DNA of 64,000 nucleotides from Marinoscillum furvescens DSM 4134 (GCF_003386095.1 NZ_QREG01000001.1:512887-576886), one strand, 5' to 3'. Shown: positions 54,701-64,000, counted from the first letter of the stretch. Notes: generated by a model not told the origin, from the letters alone. Program-made: numbers and translations.

Positions 54701-55789
54701 ATGCGCATCTTTTACGAATTAGCCCGATACCTCGTAGGAGGATTATTCATTTTTTCTGGAATAATTAAAATCAACGATCCCGCAGGGACAGCTATCAAGC
54801 TAAAAGAATATTTCGAAGTATTCGCTTATGATTTCGCCCCTTTCTTTGAGTGGTTTATTCCTGCATCACTGTTTTTAGCAATACTCCTTAGCGTTCTGGA
54901 GGTAGTGCTCGGTATAGCGCTGATCATTGGATTTAAAATGCCCCGAACAGCCTGGGCGCTGCTATTAATGATCGTGTTTTTCACTTTCCTTACTTTTTAC
55001 TCAGCATATTTCAACAAAGTAACCGACTGTGGGTGCTTTGGAGATGCAATCAAACTCACCCCTTGGGAGTCTTTTTATAAGGACATTATTCTACTCATAC
55101 TTATCATAGGCATATTTATCAACAGGCATCAATACGGCAGCTGGTTTTCAGAAAAATTTGGGTACGTAAAAATCATTGGCTCTACAATCGTCTTCACACT
55201 ATTGGCAAACTATGCCGTTCGCCATTTGCCTTTTATCGACTTTAGGGCCTACGCCGTGGGCAACCACTTACCATCACTCATGGAGCCTTCCGAGGAACTA
55301 AAGTATGAGTACATCATGGAAAAAGACGGTAAAGAGTACACTTTCGAGCAATATCCGTCAGACAAAACCTATGAGTTCAAATCTATGAACCTGGTTAACC
55401 CAGAGGCTCAACCTAAAATAACTGACCTGAGCATCTGGAATGATGATGGAGACTTTACCGACCAACTGATGCAAGGCAATAAGCTGCTGATCATCATCTA
55501 TAATGCTGACAAGGCATCGAAAAACAACATAGAAGACATCACCGCCCTTGTAAACAATGTAAAGACAGCCGAACCATGGGTGCTAACTGCATCTGGGTAT
55601 GAGCAATATGAGCGCTTCAGGCATGAAGTGCAGCTCGCAGCGCCCTATTTTTATGCAGATGCTACTGTACTCAAAACCATGGTGAGGTCCAACCCGGGGG
55701 TAATACTGCTTTCAAACGGCACCGTGCGAGGCAAGTGGCACCACAATGACACCCCTGAAGTATCTGAAATCAACCAACTACTGTATTGA
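54701..55789 (+). CDS. DoxX/MauE-like membrane protein with soluble C-terminal domain
   Basis: 362 residues: four N-terminal helices (YLVGGLFIFSGIIKINDP, LFLAILLSVLEVVLGIALIIG, LLLMIVFFTFLTFYSAYF, DIILLILIIGIFIN) with the redox-type motif VTDCGCFGDA between helices 3 and 4, as in DoxX/MauE proteins, then a fifth helix and a C-terminal thioredoxin-like part (about 235-362). The Cys pair suggests a quinone-linked thiol role in the periplasm; inference. Overlaps aroK by a TTGA (55786-55789). Confidence 0.85.
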   Translation: MRIFYELARYLVGGLFIFSGIIKINDPAGTAIKLKEYFEVFAYDFAPFFEWFIPASLFLAILLSVLEVVLGIALIIGFKMPRTAWALLLMIVFFTFLTFYSAYFNKVTDCGCFGDAIKLTPWESFYKDIILLILIIGIFINRHQYGSWFSEKFGYVKIIGSTIVFTLLANYAVRHLPFIDFRAYAVGNHLPSLMEPSEELKYEYIMEKDGKEYTFEQYPSDKTYEFKSMNLVNPEAQPKITDLSIWNDDGDFTDQLMQGNKLLIIIYNADKASKNNIEDITALVNNVKTAEPWVLTASGYEQYERFRHEVQLAAPYFYADATVLKTMVRSNPGVILLSNGTVRGKWHHNDTPEVSEINQLLY

Positions 55790-56283
55790 AATCTTACGGA
55801 CGAATTTACTTAATAGGCATGCCAGGATCTGGCAAATCTCATTTTGGTCGCATACTGGAAGAAGAGCTGATTTGCCCATTGATAGATCTGGACAAAGAAA
55901 TCGAAGAAGCGGAAGAGCGTACCATATCAGACATTTTTGAACAGGAAGGCGAGGAGTATTTCCGACAGGCGGAAGCCCGCATGCTGCGAATTATTACCGA
56001 ATCTCAAGAAGAAGTGATCATTTCCACCGGAGGTGGCACCCCCTGTTATCACGACGGCCTGGAATACATGAATGCACACGGGACTACTGTATATCTGGAG
56101 GCTGAAGAATCTGTACTCATCAAAAGGTTAGCCCCCAAAGATCACCGACCACTGATGGTGGGTGATACAGAAAAAAGGGTGAAAGAGCTACTAAACCAAC
56201 GGCTTCCGGTATATCAAAAAGCTAAAATCACGTTGAGTCATCGAGATCCAAAGCGGCTAGCTCAGGAGCTTGAAAATAGCTAG
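55786..56283 (+). CDS. aroK: Shikimate kinase
   Basis: 165 residues. Phosphorylates shikimate in aromatic amino acid and chorismate synthesis, the chorismate then used by PabB. P-loop GMPGSGKSHFG (11-21), shikimate-binding DLDKEIEE and the STGGGTPC block. The start codon is TTG, four bases before the end of the DoxX gene. RPLMVGDTEKRVKELLNQRLPVYQKA holds the lid Arg residues. Confidence 0.93.
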   Translation: MKSYGRIYLIGMPGSGKSHFGRILEEELICPLIDLDKEIEEAEERTISDIFEQEGEEYFRQAEARMLRIITESQEEVIISTGGGTPCYHDGLEYMNAHGTTVYLEAEESVLIKRLAPKDHRPLMVGDTEKRVKELLNQRLPVYQKAKITLSHRDPKRLAQELENS

Positions 56284-56335
56284 CAGTAATTGTCAATGGA
56301 CAAAGACATCTCAAAGAATCTCTACGCTACCGTAC

Positions 56336-56360
56336 GGGTTTAACACTAAAAGTTAAACCC
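56336..56360 (-). terminator. Hairpin spanning the stop codon of the FadL-like gene
   Basis: GGGTTTAAC (56336-56344) / GTTAAACCC (56352-56360), 9 perfect bases with a 7-base loop that includes the TAG. There is no T-run on the minus strand, so its role as terminator is uncertain; it could stabilise the mRNA end. Confidence 0.35.
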
Positions 56361-57935
56361 TACAGTGGCTGAAATCGTAGCCATTTTGCTATCTACTGCT
56401 GCCTGGGGAGTGTCCTCAGATACAAAGTATGGAGCTATTTGCATTTGACTTTTTCTGTTTACCACAGAAAAATCAATGAAGTAATCTCGGGTTCTTATTC
56501 CCGCACCAAACGAAAGCTGTTTAGAGCTACCATCAACATCTGAGTCCGAAAACGGATCTCCATAGCCTGCATACCCTGCTCTTAGTCGAAATATATCAAA
56601 TCGATACTCCCCACCTACACGATAGTTCACTGTATTTTGGTAGACATCCCGAATAGCTTGATTGTCTCCTATAGTGGTGAAGTCACTAGACCTAATTTGT
56701 GCACTTGCATAATCCACAAAATCCAAATCAGCACTAATAAAGCCTGACTTACCAATAAAAAACGCTAAGCCTGTTGTGACTTTTGCTGGTGTGCGGATGT
56801 TATATTGTGATGTCAACAGATCACTGGACTCACTAAAATACCCTAGATCATAGTACAATGAATCACCCTCGCTATTCGTCCCATCATAATAGCTATAATT
56901 CTCATTATAGTCAGTACTAAACGTAAATCCGCTCTCATCATTCAAACTGTAATAAACGGGTGATTTGTAACTTACACCAACAGTCATGAATGCTGCTGGT
57001 CGCACAATAAATCCTCCTGTAAAACCTATTCCACTTCCCTCTATTCGCAACTCATCCACTATTTCTATACCGTACAGCAAGTCATCAGGATCACCGTTCT
57101 GATCCCTGAAGTCATTTTCCTGATAAGTCTTCTTTTCTGAATAGTTTACTGATTCGAATCCAATCCCCCCTCCGAAATACACCTTATCATCAAAATTTCC
57201 ACCCCAGGCAAAGTTCAATACATTTTGACCACCTGATCTAACGATTTTTTCGGTCTGCCGTGGCATATACTGATCTACACTTCGGGAGCCTACTAGTGAG
57301 GTGTACCCATCAAAATCACCTTCAGGATAAATATAACTCTGTGCTCCTGGGTTAATATCATATACATAGCCATCAGCATTTTCCACCAAAAACTGACCAA
57401 AAGCATAATCTAATTGGCCTCCCTCAAAACCAGCATTCAAATCTTCCACAAAACTATCCGTGACGGAATTATTGGGGTTTCGACCACTATAAAACAGTTC
57501 GCTATTAAAGGTATTCACCCGATGAAATGTAATCGAGAAAGTGCCCCCTTTAAATTTTTCATTGGTGTACTCTCCTTTATTGGTGTTGAAAGCCACACCC
57601 ATATTTGAAAAGTTAAAACTGTTACGAAACGTAGTATTACTTTGCCCAATGTACGTCGCATCAGCTGTTTGAAAATTAACACTAGGTGTAAAAGAAACCA
57701 CACTTCTATTAAAAAAGCCCAGGCCTGCCGGGTTGGCCATAGCCGAACTCAGGTCTGCACCTAAAGCGGACTGAGCACCGATGGCCTGCATACGTGCTGA
57801 TCCGCCATAACTAGAACCTCCCTGCCCTAAGAGAAGCACATCTTTGTAATACCCAAGGGCTGCATCGGACTGGGCTGATACTTCTAATAAAAGCACACCA
57901 ATCCCAGCCAATATCATGATGATGATTTTGTTCAT
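56346..57935 (-). CDS. Outer-membrane transport protein, OmpP1/FadL/TodX family
   Basis: 529 residues. Signal peptide (MNKIIIMILAGIGVLLLEVSAQ), then a GQGGSSYGGSARMQAIGAQ stretch and SSAMANPAGLGFFNRS, the N-terminal hallmark of FadL-family channels (NPA). Long barrel strands follow, ending MATISATVGFNF, with the C-terminal Phe expected for BAM-dependent insertion. FadL channels take up hydrophobic compounds; here substrate unknown. The 3' end lies in a 9-bp hairpin. Confidence 0.88.
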   Translation of the reverse strand: MNKIIIMILAGIGVLLLEVSAQSDAALGYYKDVLLLGQGGSSYGGSARMQAIGAQSALGADLSSAMANPAGLGFFNRSVVSFTPSVNFQTADATYIGQSNTTFRNSFNFSNMGVAFNTNKGEYTNEKFKGGTFSITFHRVNTFNSELFYSGRNPNNSVTDSFVEDLNAGFEGGQLDYAFGQFLVENADGYVYDINPGAQSYIYPEGDFDGYTSLVGSRSVDQYMPRQTEKIVRSGGQNVLNFAWGGNFDDKVYFGGGIGFESVNYSEKKTYQENDFRDQNGDPDDLLYGIEIVDELRIEGSGIGFTGGFIVRPAAFMTVGVSYKSPVYYSLNDESGFTFSTDYNENYSYYDGTNSEGDSLYYDLGYFSESSDLLTSQYNIRTPAKVTTGLAFFIGKSGFISADLDFVDYASAQIRSSDFTTIGDNQAIRDVYQNTVNYRVGGEYRFDIFRLRAGYAGYGDPFSDSDVDGSSKQLSFGAGIRTRDYFIDFSVVNRKSQMQIAPYFVSEDTPQAAVDSKMATISATVGFNF

Positions 57936-57993
57936 AGTTTTTCTCGTTTAACTATATAATGATGCTACGTTAACCAGGCCTTCAGGTTATTGC

Positions 57994-59328
57994 CTACCGG
58001 CCACCAGACCTTGATCTTGACGAACTGCTGCTACTTCTACTTCGAGAAGAGCTACCACTAGATCTGGATGAGCTACTACTAGACCTGGAGTATGAGGACG
58101 AACTCCTGCTAGAAGAGCTACCAGAAGAGAAACTACTAGACCTGCTCCTACCAGAGGAGTACGAACTAGAAGAGCTTCTCGAAGGAGTGCTATATGTTCT
58201 TTTACTCGACGAACTACTGCGACTGTAAGAACTAGAACCAGACGAACGCGTACTTCTGGAAACCCCAGAGCTACTATACCTTCTAGAGTTGCTAGATGTA
58301 CCATTTCGACTCAGGCTTGATGAAGATCTGGAACGAGAATAAGAAGTATTTCCACTTCGATTATTAGAACTTCGAGAGCTAGTTGCTACACGAGAGTTGC
58401 TCGTAGATGCGGAAGACCTGGACCTGCTAAAATATTCATTTTGAGTCCTTGAATAGTCCTTTCTTCCACGGGAATTATTAGAGACATTCGTACCTGAAGC
58501 TGATGTAGCCCTCGTACGTGTAGTTCTGTTATTATTGCTCACCACTTGTCCACCTCTGGAGTAGCGAGCGCCTCTCGTGATCGTACGCGAATCTGCTAAC
58601 CTGTCTCTGTTGTAGTAGTTATACCCTCCAAAGTACATACCATCATAGAAGCCCGCAGAATATGCATAGTTAAACCGATTCCATCGATAACCTCTAAATC
58701 CTCCGAATCCATAGTAAAGAGGATCTCCATAAGGATACATAGCACCATAGAAAGTATTCGGCCACCAGGTAGACCTAAAATATGGATTATACCAGGGGTC
58801 ATTATACCACACAGATCCTACCCCCCAGCCAAATGAAATATTCCATCCACTATACCATGGATCACACCAAAAGCTATTATTGAATCCCCAACGAGGATTG
58901 TTGTTCCAGCCCCGGTTATTAAACCTTGAATCCTGATAGTAATTATTGATGATAGTAGTTCCTGTGTTTTCTTCCTGATAATCTTCCGGAAAGTATGAAA
59001 TATTAGAAAGCGTTGGTTCGCTGTAATTAGCGTTTTCATCTAGCTCTCCTGTATACTCATTCGTTGACTGATAGTCGCCCTGCGACTGATAGCGAGCTAT
59101 GTACTCAGGGTTTACTTCGTGAGTAGAGTAGTTCTCTGAGTAATTGTTATTTCTAAAAGACTGATAAGTCTCTTTGCTGGGATTGGAAGCAGATGCCTCA
59201 TGTGCCACTTCCTTTCGGTCATTTTTTGTAAAGTACAAATCATCGTACTCCTGTCCCATTACCTGTAGGGAGCCAAAGCCCAAAACTACCAGGCTAGTGC
59301 GTTTCATGAGTGTGGCAAATGCTTTCAT
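57994..59328 (-). CDS. Secreted protein with Ser/Arg-rich C-terminal tail
   Basis: 444 residues from the ATG at 59328, chosen for a strong AAAGGAGG ribosome-binding site (unusual in this phylum) and a signal peptide (MKRTSLVVLGFGSLQVMGQ). Residues about 30-140 are Asn/Ser-rich; 140-270 are rich in Trp, Tyr, Gly and Phe (NNPRWGFNNSFWCDPWYSG); from about 290 to the end nearly every residue is Ser, Arg or Thr in SRSS-like repeats. This looks like an extracellular or surface protein of low complexity, perhaps DNA- or polysaccharide-binding through Arg. No catalytic motif. Position beside proS is often conserved. Confidence 0.7.
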   Translation of the reverse strand: MKAFATLMKRTSLVVLGFGSLQVMGQEYDDLYFTKNDRKEVAHEASASNPSKETYQSFRNNNYSENYSTHEVNPEYIARYQSQGDYQSTNEYTGELDENANYSEPTLSNISYFPEDYQEENTGTTIINNYYQDSRFNNRGWNNNPRWGFNNSFWCDPWYSGWNISFGWGVGSVWYNDPWYNPYFRSTWWPNTFYGAMYPYGDPLYYGFGGFRGYRWNRFNYAYSAGFYDGMYFGGYNYYNRDRLADSRTITRGARYSRGGQVVSNNNRTTRTRATSASGTNVSNNSRGRKDYSRTQNEYFSRSRSSASTSNSRVATSSRSSNNRSGNTSYSRSRSSSSLSRNGTSSNSRRYSSSGVSRSTRSSGSSSYSRSSSSSKRTYSTPSRSSSSSYSSGRSRSSSFSSGSSSSRSSSSYSRSSSSSSRSSGSSSRSRSSSSSSRSRSGGR

Positions 59329-59388
59329 AATTCCTCCTTTTGTTAATATTACAACAGAATCCTGCTCAAAGTTTCCGGCTGCTCCGGC

Positions 59389-59396
59389 TATATTTG
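59389..59396 (+). promoter_or_regulatory. Possible -7 box of proS
   Basis: TATATTTG fits TAnnTTTG and lies 55 bases before the proS start. No -33 box at a convincing distance. Confidence 0.35.
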
Positions 59397-59451
59397 TGAG
59401 CCAAATTCTATTAAGATTTAGCAATATCTATACCAAAACATTAAATATAGC

Positions 59452-60927
59452 ATGAGCAAAGCAATTCCAAGTAGGTCTGAGGACTATTCTCTGTGGTACA
59501 ATGAGTTAGTAAAAAAAGCAGGCTTAGCAGAAAATTCGCCCGTACGAGGCTGTATGGTCATAAAACCATATGGATTTGCTATCTGGGAAAAGATGCAACA
59601 AACCCTTGACAAAATGTTCAAGGACACCGGTCACTCCAACGCATATTTTCCGCTTTTTATCCCGAAATCATTCTTCAGCCGCGAAGCAGATCATGTAGAA
59701 GGCTTTGCCAAAGAGTGTGCAGTAGTCACCCACTATCGCTTAAAAAATGATGAGGAAAACGGCGGTGTGGTAGTAGATCCTGATGCTAAACTCGAAGAAG
59801 AACTTATCGTACGTCCCACATCAGAAACAGTGATCTGGGATAGCTACAAAAACTGGATCCAGTCCTACCGTGATCTTCCACTACTGATCAACCAATGGGC
59901 AAATGTGGTACGATGGGAAATGCGCACCAGACTATTCCTACGCACCGCAGAATTTCTCTGGCAGGAAGGCCACACCGCTCATGCTACTAAAAATGAAGCC
60001 ATAGAAGAAACCGAGCAAATGCTTAACGTCTATGCAGATTTCGTAGAAAACTTCATGGCGCTACCTGTTACCAAAGGAGTAAAAACAGCGAATGAGCGAT
60101 TTGCAGGAGCAGTAGAAACATACTGCATAGAAGCTATGATGCAAGATGGAAAAGCGCTACAGGCCGGAACATCCCATTTTCTTGGACAAAATTTCGCAAA
60201 AGCATTCGATGTAAAGTTTGCAAATAAAGAAGGTAAAGAAGAATTTGTATGGGGAACTTCATGGGGTGTATCTACTCGCTTAATGGGTGCACTCATCATG
60301 GCGCATTCAGATGATGATGGTCTGGTACTTCCTCCAAACCTGGCACCTATACAAGTAGTGATTGTGCCGATTTACCGCAAAGATGAAGAGTTAGCAGCTA
60401 TTTCTGAAGTTGCTGAGAAATTTGCATCGGAGCTTAGATCGAAAAACATCTCTGTTCAGTTTGACAAGAGAGACACTCATAAACCCGGTTGGAAATTTGC
60501 CGAATATGAGCTTAAAGGCGTGCCAGTTAGAATAGCCATCGGACCGAAAGATCTTCAAAAAGGCACAGTAGAAATCGCCCGAAGAGACACCAAAGAAAAA
60601 CAATTCGTTCAGCAGTCTGATACGGTGGGTTTTGTGGAAAAACTCCTTCAAGAAATACAGGAAAACATCCACAATAAGGCCAAGTCATTTGAGCAGGAAA
60701 ACACTCACAAAGTAGACACTTACGAAGAATTCAAAGAATTGCTCAAAAAAGACGGAGGATTCATTTACGCACATTGGGACGGCACATCGGAAACGGAAGA
60801 AAAAATTAAACAGGAAACAAAAGCAACTATTCGTTGTATTCCACTAAATTCCGAAAAAGAAGAGGGCACATGCATTTACTCTGGAAAACCCTCTACGCAA
60901 CGCGTCTTATTTGCAAAGGCATATTAG
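59452..60927 (+). CDS. proS: Prolyl-tRNA synthetase
   Basis: 491 residues, the eukaryote/archaeon-like short form without the bacterial editing insertion, as usual in Bacteroidota. Class II motifs: motif 1 around [10 protein letters not shown], motif 2 [26 protein letters not shown], motif 3 [24 protein letters not shown]. The anticodon-binding and C-terminal domains end with [12 protein letters not shown]. nfeD starts four bases after the stop. Confidence 0.97.
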   Translation: MSKAIPSRSEDYSLWYNELVKKAGLAENSPVRGCMVIKPYGFAIWEKMQQTLDKMFKDTGHSNAYFPLFIPKSFFSREADHVEGFAKECAVVTHYRLKNDEENGGVVVDPDAKLEEELIVRPTSETVIWDSYKNWIQSYRDLPLLINQWANVVRWEMRTRLFLRTAEFLWQEGHTAHATKNEAIEETEQMLNVYADFVENFMALPVTKGVKTANERFAGAVETYCIEAMMQDGKALQAGTSHFLGQNFAKAFDVKFANKEGKEEFVWGTSWGVSTRLMGALIMAHSDDDGLVLPPNLAPIQVVIVPIYRKDEELAAISEVAEKFASELRSKNISVQFDKRDTHKPGWKFAEYELKGVPVRIAIGPKDLQKGTVEIARRDTKEKQFVQQSDTVGFVEKLLQEIQENIHNKAKSFEQENTHKVDTYEEFKELLKKDGGFIYAHWDGTSETEEKIKQETKATIRCIPLNSEKEEGTCIYSGKPSTQRVLFAKAY

Positions 60928-60931
60928 TAGA

Positions 60932-61396
60932 ATGGATTGGATCACTGTAATCGGTTTACTCATTTTTGGGATAGCACTCATTGTTATTGAAGTGATCTTC
61001 GTGCCCGGCACTACCATAGTAGGTATCGCCGGGTTTGTTGTTTCTGGATTTTCCGTGTATCTGTGCTACGATTACTTTGGGAGCACTACAGGCAATATAT
61101 TTCTTGCCGTGGCGGCTATCAGTGGCATGGCAGCAGTAATACTTTCTTTTAGAAGCAATGCCTGGCAAAAGCTTTCACTCAAGGATGTCAGCTCTGGCAA
61201 ATCAAACGACCTCAAACACAAACTTTCAATAGGCGATGAAGGCAAAACAATTTCTTCATTGAAACCTTTCGGGAAAGCCGAATTTCAAAATCATATTGTC
61301 GAAGTTAAATCCAATGGTTCATGGATTGACGAAGGCATCGAGGTGAAAATATCCCGAATAGTAAACAACCGAATTACCGTAGAACCTATTAATTAA
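60932..61396 (+). CDS. NfeD-like membrane protein
   Basis: 154 residues from the ATG at 60932 (an in-frame ATG at 60911 lies inside proS). Three to four helices (ITVIGLLIFGIALIVIEVIFVPG, GIAGFVVSGFSVYLCYDYFG, NIFLAVAAISGMAAVIL), then a soluble OB-fold C-terminus (KTISSLKPFGKAEFQ, GSWIDEGIEVKISRIVNNRI). NfeD proteins pair with flotillin-like proteins in membrane microdomains; floA follows 12 bases later, so they form an operon. Confidence 0.9.
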   Translation: MDWITVIGLLIFGIALIVIEVIFVPGTTIVGIAGFVVSGFSVYLCYDYFGSTTGNIFLAVAAISGMAAVILSFRSNAWQKLSLKDVSSGKSNDLKHKLSIGDEGKTISSLKPFGKAEFQNHIVEVKSNGSWIDEGIEVKISRIVNNRITVEPIN

Positions 61397-61408
61397 TCAA
61401 ATTTCACA

Positions 61409-62437
61409 ATGGGAAGCATTACTATTATACTTATCATTTTCGCGGGCATCATTGCCTTTTTTGTCTTTCTCTATTTCGTTCCTGTAAACCTGTGGATTAC
61501 CGCTCAGTTTTCGAATGTAAGAGTAGGACTATTAGAGTTGGTTTTCATGCGAATCCGAAAGGTTCCGCCTTCTGTTATCGTAAACTCACTGATTACAGCA
61601 ACAAAAGCAGGCCTCATGATTCGTGAAGAAACCATAGACGGGCAACCCAGACCACTTAAAACTCAAGAACTAGAAACTCACTATTTGGCAGGTGGTAATG
61701 TACCACAGGTAATCAAAGCATTAATCTCCGCTGACAAAGCTAATATCAACCTTACCTTTAAACAAGCCACTGCCATAGACCTGGCAGGCCGTGATGTTTT
61801 TGAGGCAGTTCAGATTTCGGTAAACCCTAAAGTAATCAATACTCCATCTGTTGCCGCTGTTGCCGCTGATGGCATTCAGCTTGTCGCAAAAGCACGTGTT
61901 ACCGTTCGCGCAAATATTCAGCAGCTCGTCGGAGGGGCTGGTGAAGATACTATTCTTGCCCGTGTAGGTGAAGGCATTGTGACTTCTATTGGTTCGGCTG
62001 CTAGTCACAAAGACGTTCTTGAAAACCCTGATAAAATTTCAAAGCTCGTATTACAACGTGGACTTGACGCTGGTACAGCGTTTGAGATACTATCTATTGA
62101 CATAGCAGATGTAGATGTAGGGGCTAATATCGGAGCCAAACTACAAACAGACCAGGCTTCTGCAGACCTCAAAGTAGCTGAAGCTAAAGCTGAAGAGAGA
62201 CGAGCGATGGCTGTTGCCGAAGAACAAGAAATGGTTGCCAAAGCACAAGAAGCACGTGCCAAAGTAATTCTTGCTGAAGCAGAAGTTCCTAAAGCCTTAG
62301 CAGAAGCCTTTAGAAGCGGCAACCTTGGCGTGATGGACTACTACAAGTTCCAAAACATAGAGGCCGACACAGACATGAGATCTTCAATAGCCGGCACTGG
62401 CAAAAAAGGTAGCTCATCGTCTAAGAAAAAAGATTAA
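61409..62437 (+). CDS. floA: Flotillin-like protein FloA (YqfA family)
   Basis: 342 residues. An N-terminal hydrophobic segment ([20 protein letters not shown]), then the SPFH-like domain ([56 protein letters not shown]), and a coiled coil rich in Ala/Glu/Lys near 250-305 ([19 protein letters not shown]). FloA organises detergent-resistant membrane domains. It has the Ser/Lys-rich end SSSSKKKD. A strong terminator follows 24 bases later. Confidence 0.95.
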   Translation: MGSITIILIIFAGIIAFFVFLYFVPVNLWITAQFSNVRVGLLELVFMRIRKVPPSVIVNSLITATKAGLMIREETIDGQPRPLKTQELETHYLAGGNVPQVIKALISADKANINLTFKQATAIDLAGRDVFEAVQISVNPKVINTPSVAAVAADGIQLVAKARVTVRANIQQLVGGAGEDTILARVGEGIVTSIGSAASHKDVLENPDKISKLVLQRGLDAGTAFEILSIDIADVDVGANIGAKLQTDQASADLKVAEAKAEERRAMAVAEEQEMVAKAQEARAKVILAEAEVPKALAEAFRSGNLGVMDYYKFQNIEADTDMRSSIAGTGKKGSSSSKKKD

Positions 62438-62460
62438 TATAAAATTCATTTTAAAGCAAA

Positions 62461-62489
62461 GCCACTTCATCTCATGAAGTGGCTTTTTT
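62461..62489 (+). terminator. Rho-independent terminator of proS-nfeD-floA
   Basis: GCCACTTCAT-CTC-ATGAAGTGGC stem (62461-62483) followed by six T. Confidence 0.92.
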
Positions 62490-63956
62490 CGTTAGGTACA
62501 TTCCCAAATTGTCATTTGAGCCTATAACTAACCGTTCCTTAAGTACCTATCACTCTGTTCAGGTACTTCGCTATCAAACTAGGAGATCAAGCTTACTACT
62601 TAGCAACTAGTTACGATCAAAGCGTATTTCCTATCACAAATACCCAGGCGTATAGTCCATGCCTGCCAGCCTTAATCTCCCACATTTTATTACAGTGGGA
62701 CGCCCAGTCTACCATCAGTACTGGCATAGCCCTAAGCAACCACCCTGCTAGATACTAGAATATTATTTCACTTGTTTTGTGTGTATCGCAACAAGATTTA
62801 ACCCTAGCGCATAAAAAATGAGTAGCTCTTATAAGAATTTTTCTTTGATAAGGCTAGATTCGATCGGCAAGCATAGCCTACCACTCATAGCCTGGGAGCG
62901 TAAACCGGGCACGTAGCCTTACTCTCCCACATTTCACTGCAGGGGGACGCCAAGTCTACAATCAGTGCTGACACAGCCGCGAGCAACCACCCAGCTGTAT
63001 TCAAAGGTGTATCGCTTAAACTTTTAATTCTAGCGCATAGTAAAAGGGTAGCTCAATAAGAATTCATCTTTGATAAAAACTAGCAACGATCAAGGCACGT
63101 AGCCTTACTCTCCCACATTTTATTGCAGGGGGACGCTTAGTCTACCACCAATGCTGGCACAGCCCCAAGCAACCACCCAACTAGATATTAGAGTAATCTT
63201 TTACTTGTTCTGTGTATATCGCAACAAGATTTAACTCTAGCGCATAAAAAAAGGGTAGCTCAATTATTTTTTCTTATAAAGTCTAGTAAGGATCGGGGCG
63301 CGAAGCCCAGAAAACATAGCTCGGGCCACATAGCCTTACTTTCCCACATATTACTGCAAGGGGACGCCCAGATTACCATCAGCGCTGCCACAGACCCAGC
63401 AACTACCCAGCTGATACTAGAGCAATCGTTTACTTGTTCTGTGTGTATCGCAACAAGATTTAACCCTGGTGTTTAAAAAAAGGGTAACTCAATTAAGAAT
63501 TTTTCTTTGATAAAGAATGGAAATGAACAGGACGTGTAGCCCGGTGCGCATAACCTGGAACAACTAGCCTTACTCTCCCACATTTTACTGCAGGGGGACG
63601 CCTAGTTTACCATCTGCTTTGGCACAGCCCCTAGCAACCACCCAGCTAGATACTAGAGTAATCTTTCACTTGTTCTGTGTGCATCGCTACAAGATTTAAC
63701 CCTGGTGCAAAAAAAGGATAGATCAATTAAGAACTACCCTTGATAAAACCTAGCAACGATCAAGGCACGTAGCCTTACTCTCCCACACTTTACTGCAGGG
63801 GGACGCCCAGTCTACCATCAGCGCTGCCACAGACCCAGCAAACACCCAGATATTTACTAAAGTAATGCTTCACTTGTTGTACGTATATGGCCTCAAGATT
63901 TAACTCTAGCGCATAAAAAAAGGGTAGCTCAATTAAGAACTACCCTTTGATAAAGA
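62490..63956 (-). repeat. Array of six decayed 5S-rRNA-derived repeats, no protein genes
   Basis: No open frames of note. Six copies of a unit of 186-247 bases, read on the minus strand as a 5S 3'-end-like core, a degenerate terminator and a linker of about 110 bases. Core starts (plus-strand CTTACTCTCCCAC or variant) are at 62671, 62918, 63104, 63335, 63569 and 63774; the 5S gene has the same core at 63967. All six share a 14-base insertion (GACTGGGCGTCCCC on the minus strand) between GATGGTA and CTGCAG that the real 5S lacks. The first 180 bases of the region (62490-62670) hold at most a fragment of the same unit. Confidence 0.85.
63914..63948 (-). terminator. Terminator of the rRNA operon
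   Basis: On the minus strand AAAGGGTAG (63948-63940) pairs with CTACCCTTT (63927-63919), loop 12 bases, then TTTTATGCGC. It lies 9 bases past the 5S end. Equivalent hairpins in the six decayed repeats are broken. Confidence 0.9.
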
Positions 63957-64000
63957 CTGGCAACGACTTACTCTCCCACATTTTACTGCAGTACCATCAG
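63957..64000 (-). rRNA. rrf: 5S rRNA, 3' end only (rest beyond window)
   Basis: On the minus strand the 44 bases begin CTGATGGTACTGCAGT, continue to the universally conserved GTGGGAGAGTAAG and end GTCGTTGCCAG, as 5S rRNAs of the phylum do. The terminator follows at once. 23S, tRNAs and 16S are expected beyond 64000. Confidence 0.88.

Noticed and set aside
62671..63822. Possible CRISPR array in the terminal repeats
   Set aside because: Repeats are long, diverged, near-contiguous and 5S-related; no short constant repeats with unique spacers.

Overview
The window reads as a chromosomal segment of a gliding-type Bacteroidota, most likely order Cytophagales. Support: a 2382-residue SprA (type IX secretion translocon) in the order maeB-ruvA-sprA-gcvH-vanZ-tonB, atpD-atpC split off from the rest of the ATP synthase genes, an epimerase-type threonine dehydrogenase, DUF4837/DUF4292 lipoproteins, many small outer-membrane barrels, and near absence of Shine-Dalgarno sites. 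The genus is not decidable by eye.

Layout. 1-1.8 kb: the end of a DUF6787 gene and pabB-pabC (p-aminobenzoate, feeding folate; folP lies at 53.3 kb). 1.8-5.1 kb: an unusual reverse-strand array of four divergent SiaC (DUF1987)-like genes alternating in type (B-A-B-A), preceded by a small outer-membrane barrel gene, with long intergenic spaces full of inverted repeats and a shared 34-bp element. 5.2-8.3 kb: a MacB/FtsX-type permease and a barrel protein. 8.5-13.4 kb: an accessory-looking stretch with a secreted TPR protein, a three-gene hipB-hipS-hipT toxin-antitoxin locus with three phased operators, an 11-unit 21-bp minisatellite, and a barrel gene flanked by a 73-bp direct repeat copied from the 3' end and terminator of atpC. 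13.4-26.8 kb: atpC-atpD, a histidine kinase, a NatAB-like ABC exporter, plsC, gatC, a large membrane-TPR protein, hutH-hutU and a small STAS/SpoIIAA-like protein. 26.9-38.5 kb: tonB, vanZ, gcvH, sprA, ruvA, maeB. 38.6-49.7 kb: a long reverse-strand envelope run (DUF4837 lipoprotein, LysM transglycosylase, gatA, tatA, EnvC-like M23, DUF4292 lipoprotein, TPR protein, nucleotidyltransferase, flippase, crotonase). 49.8-56.3 kb: threonine catabolism (tdh, kbl), cdaA-folP, a DUF1599-DoxX-aroK operon. 56.3-62.4 kb: a FadL-like barrel, a Ser/Arg-rich secreted protein, proS, nfeD, floA. 62.5-64 kb: no protein genes; six decayed copies of a 190-250 bp unit derived from the 3' part of 5S rRNA plus its terminator, ending in the 3' end of an apparently intact 5S rRNA gene on the minus strand. 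An rRNA operon should continue beyond base 64000.

The most unusual features are the two-by-two SiaC-like array with its repeated intergenic signals, the decaying 5S-derived repeat array, and the direct repeat of the atpC tail around a barrel gene. All functional calls are from reading sequence and motifs; no database search was run.
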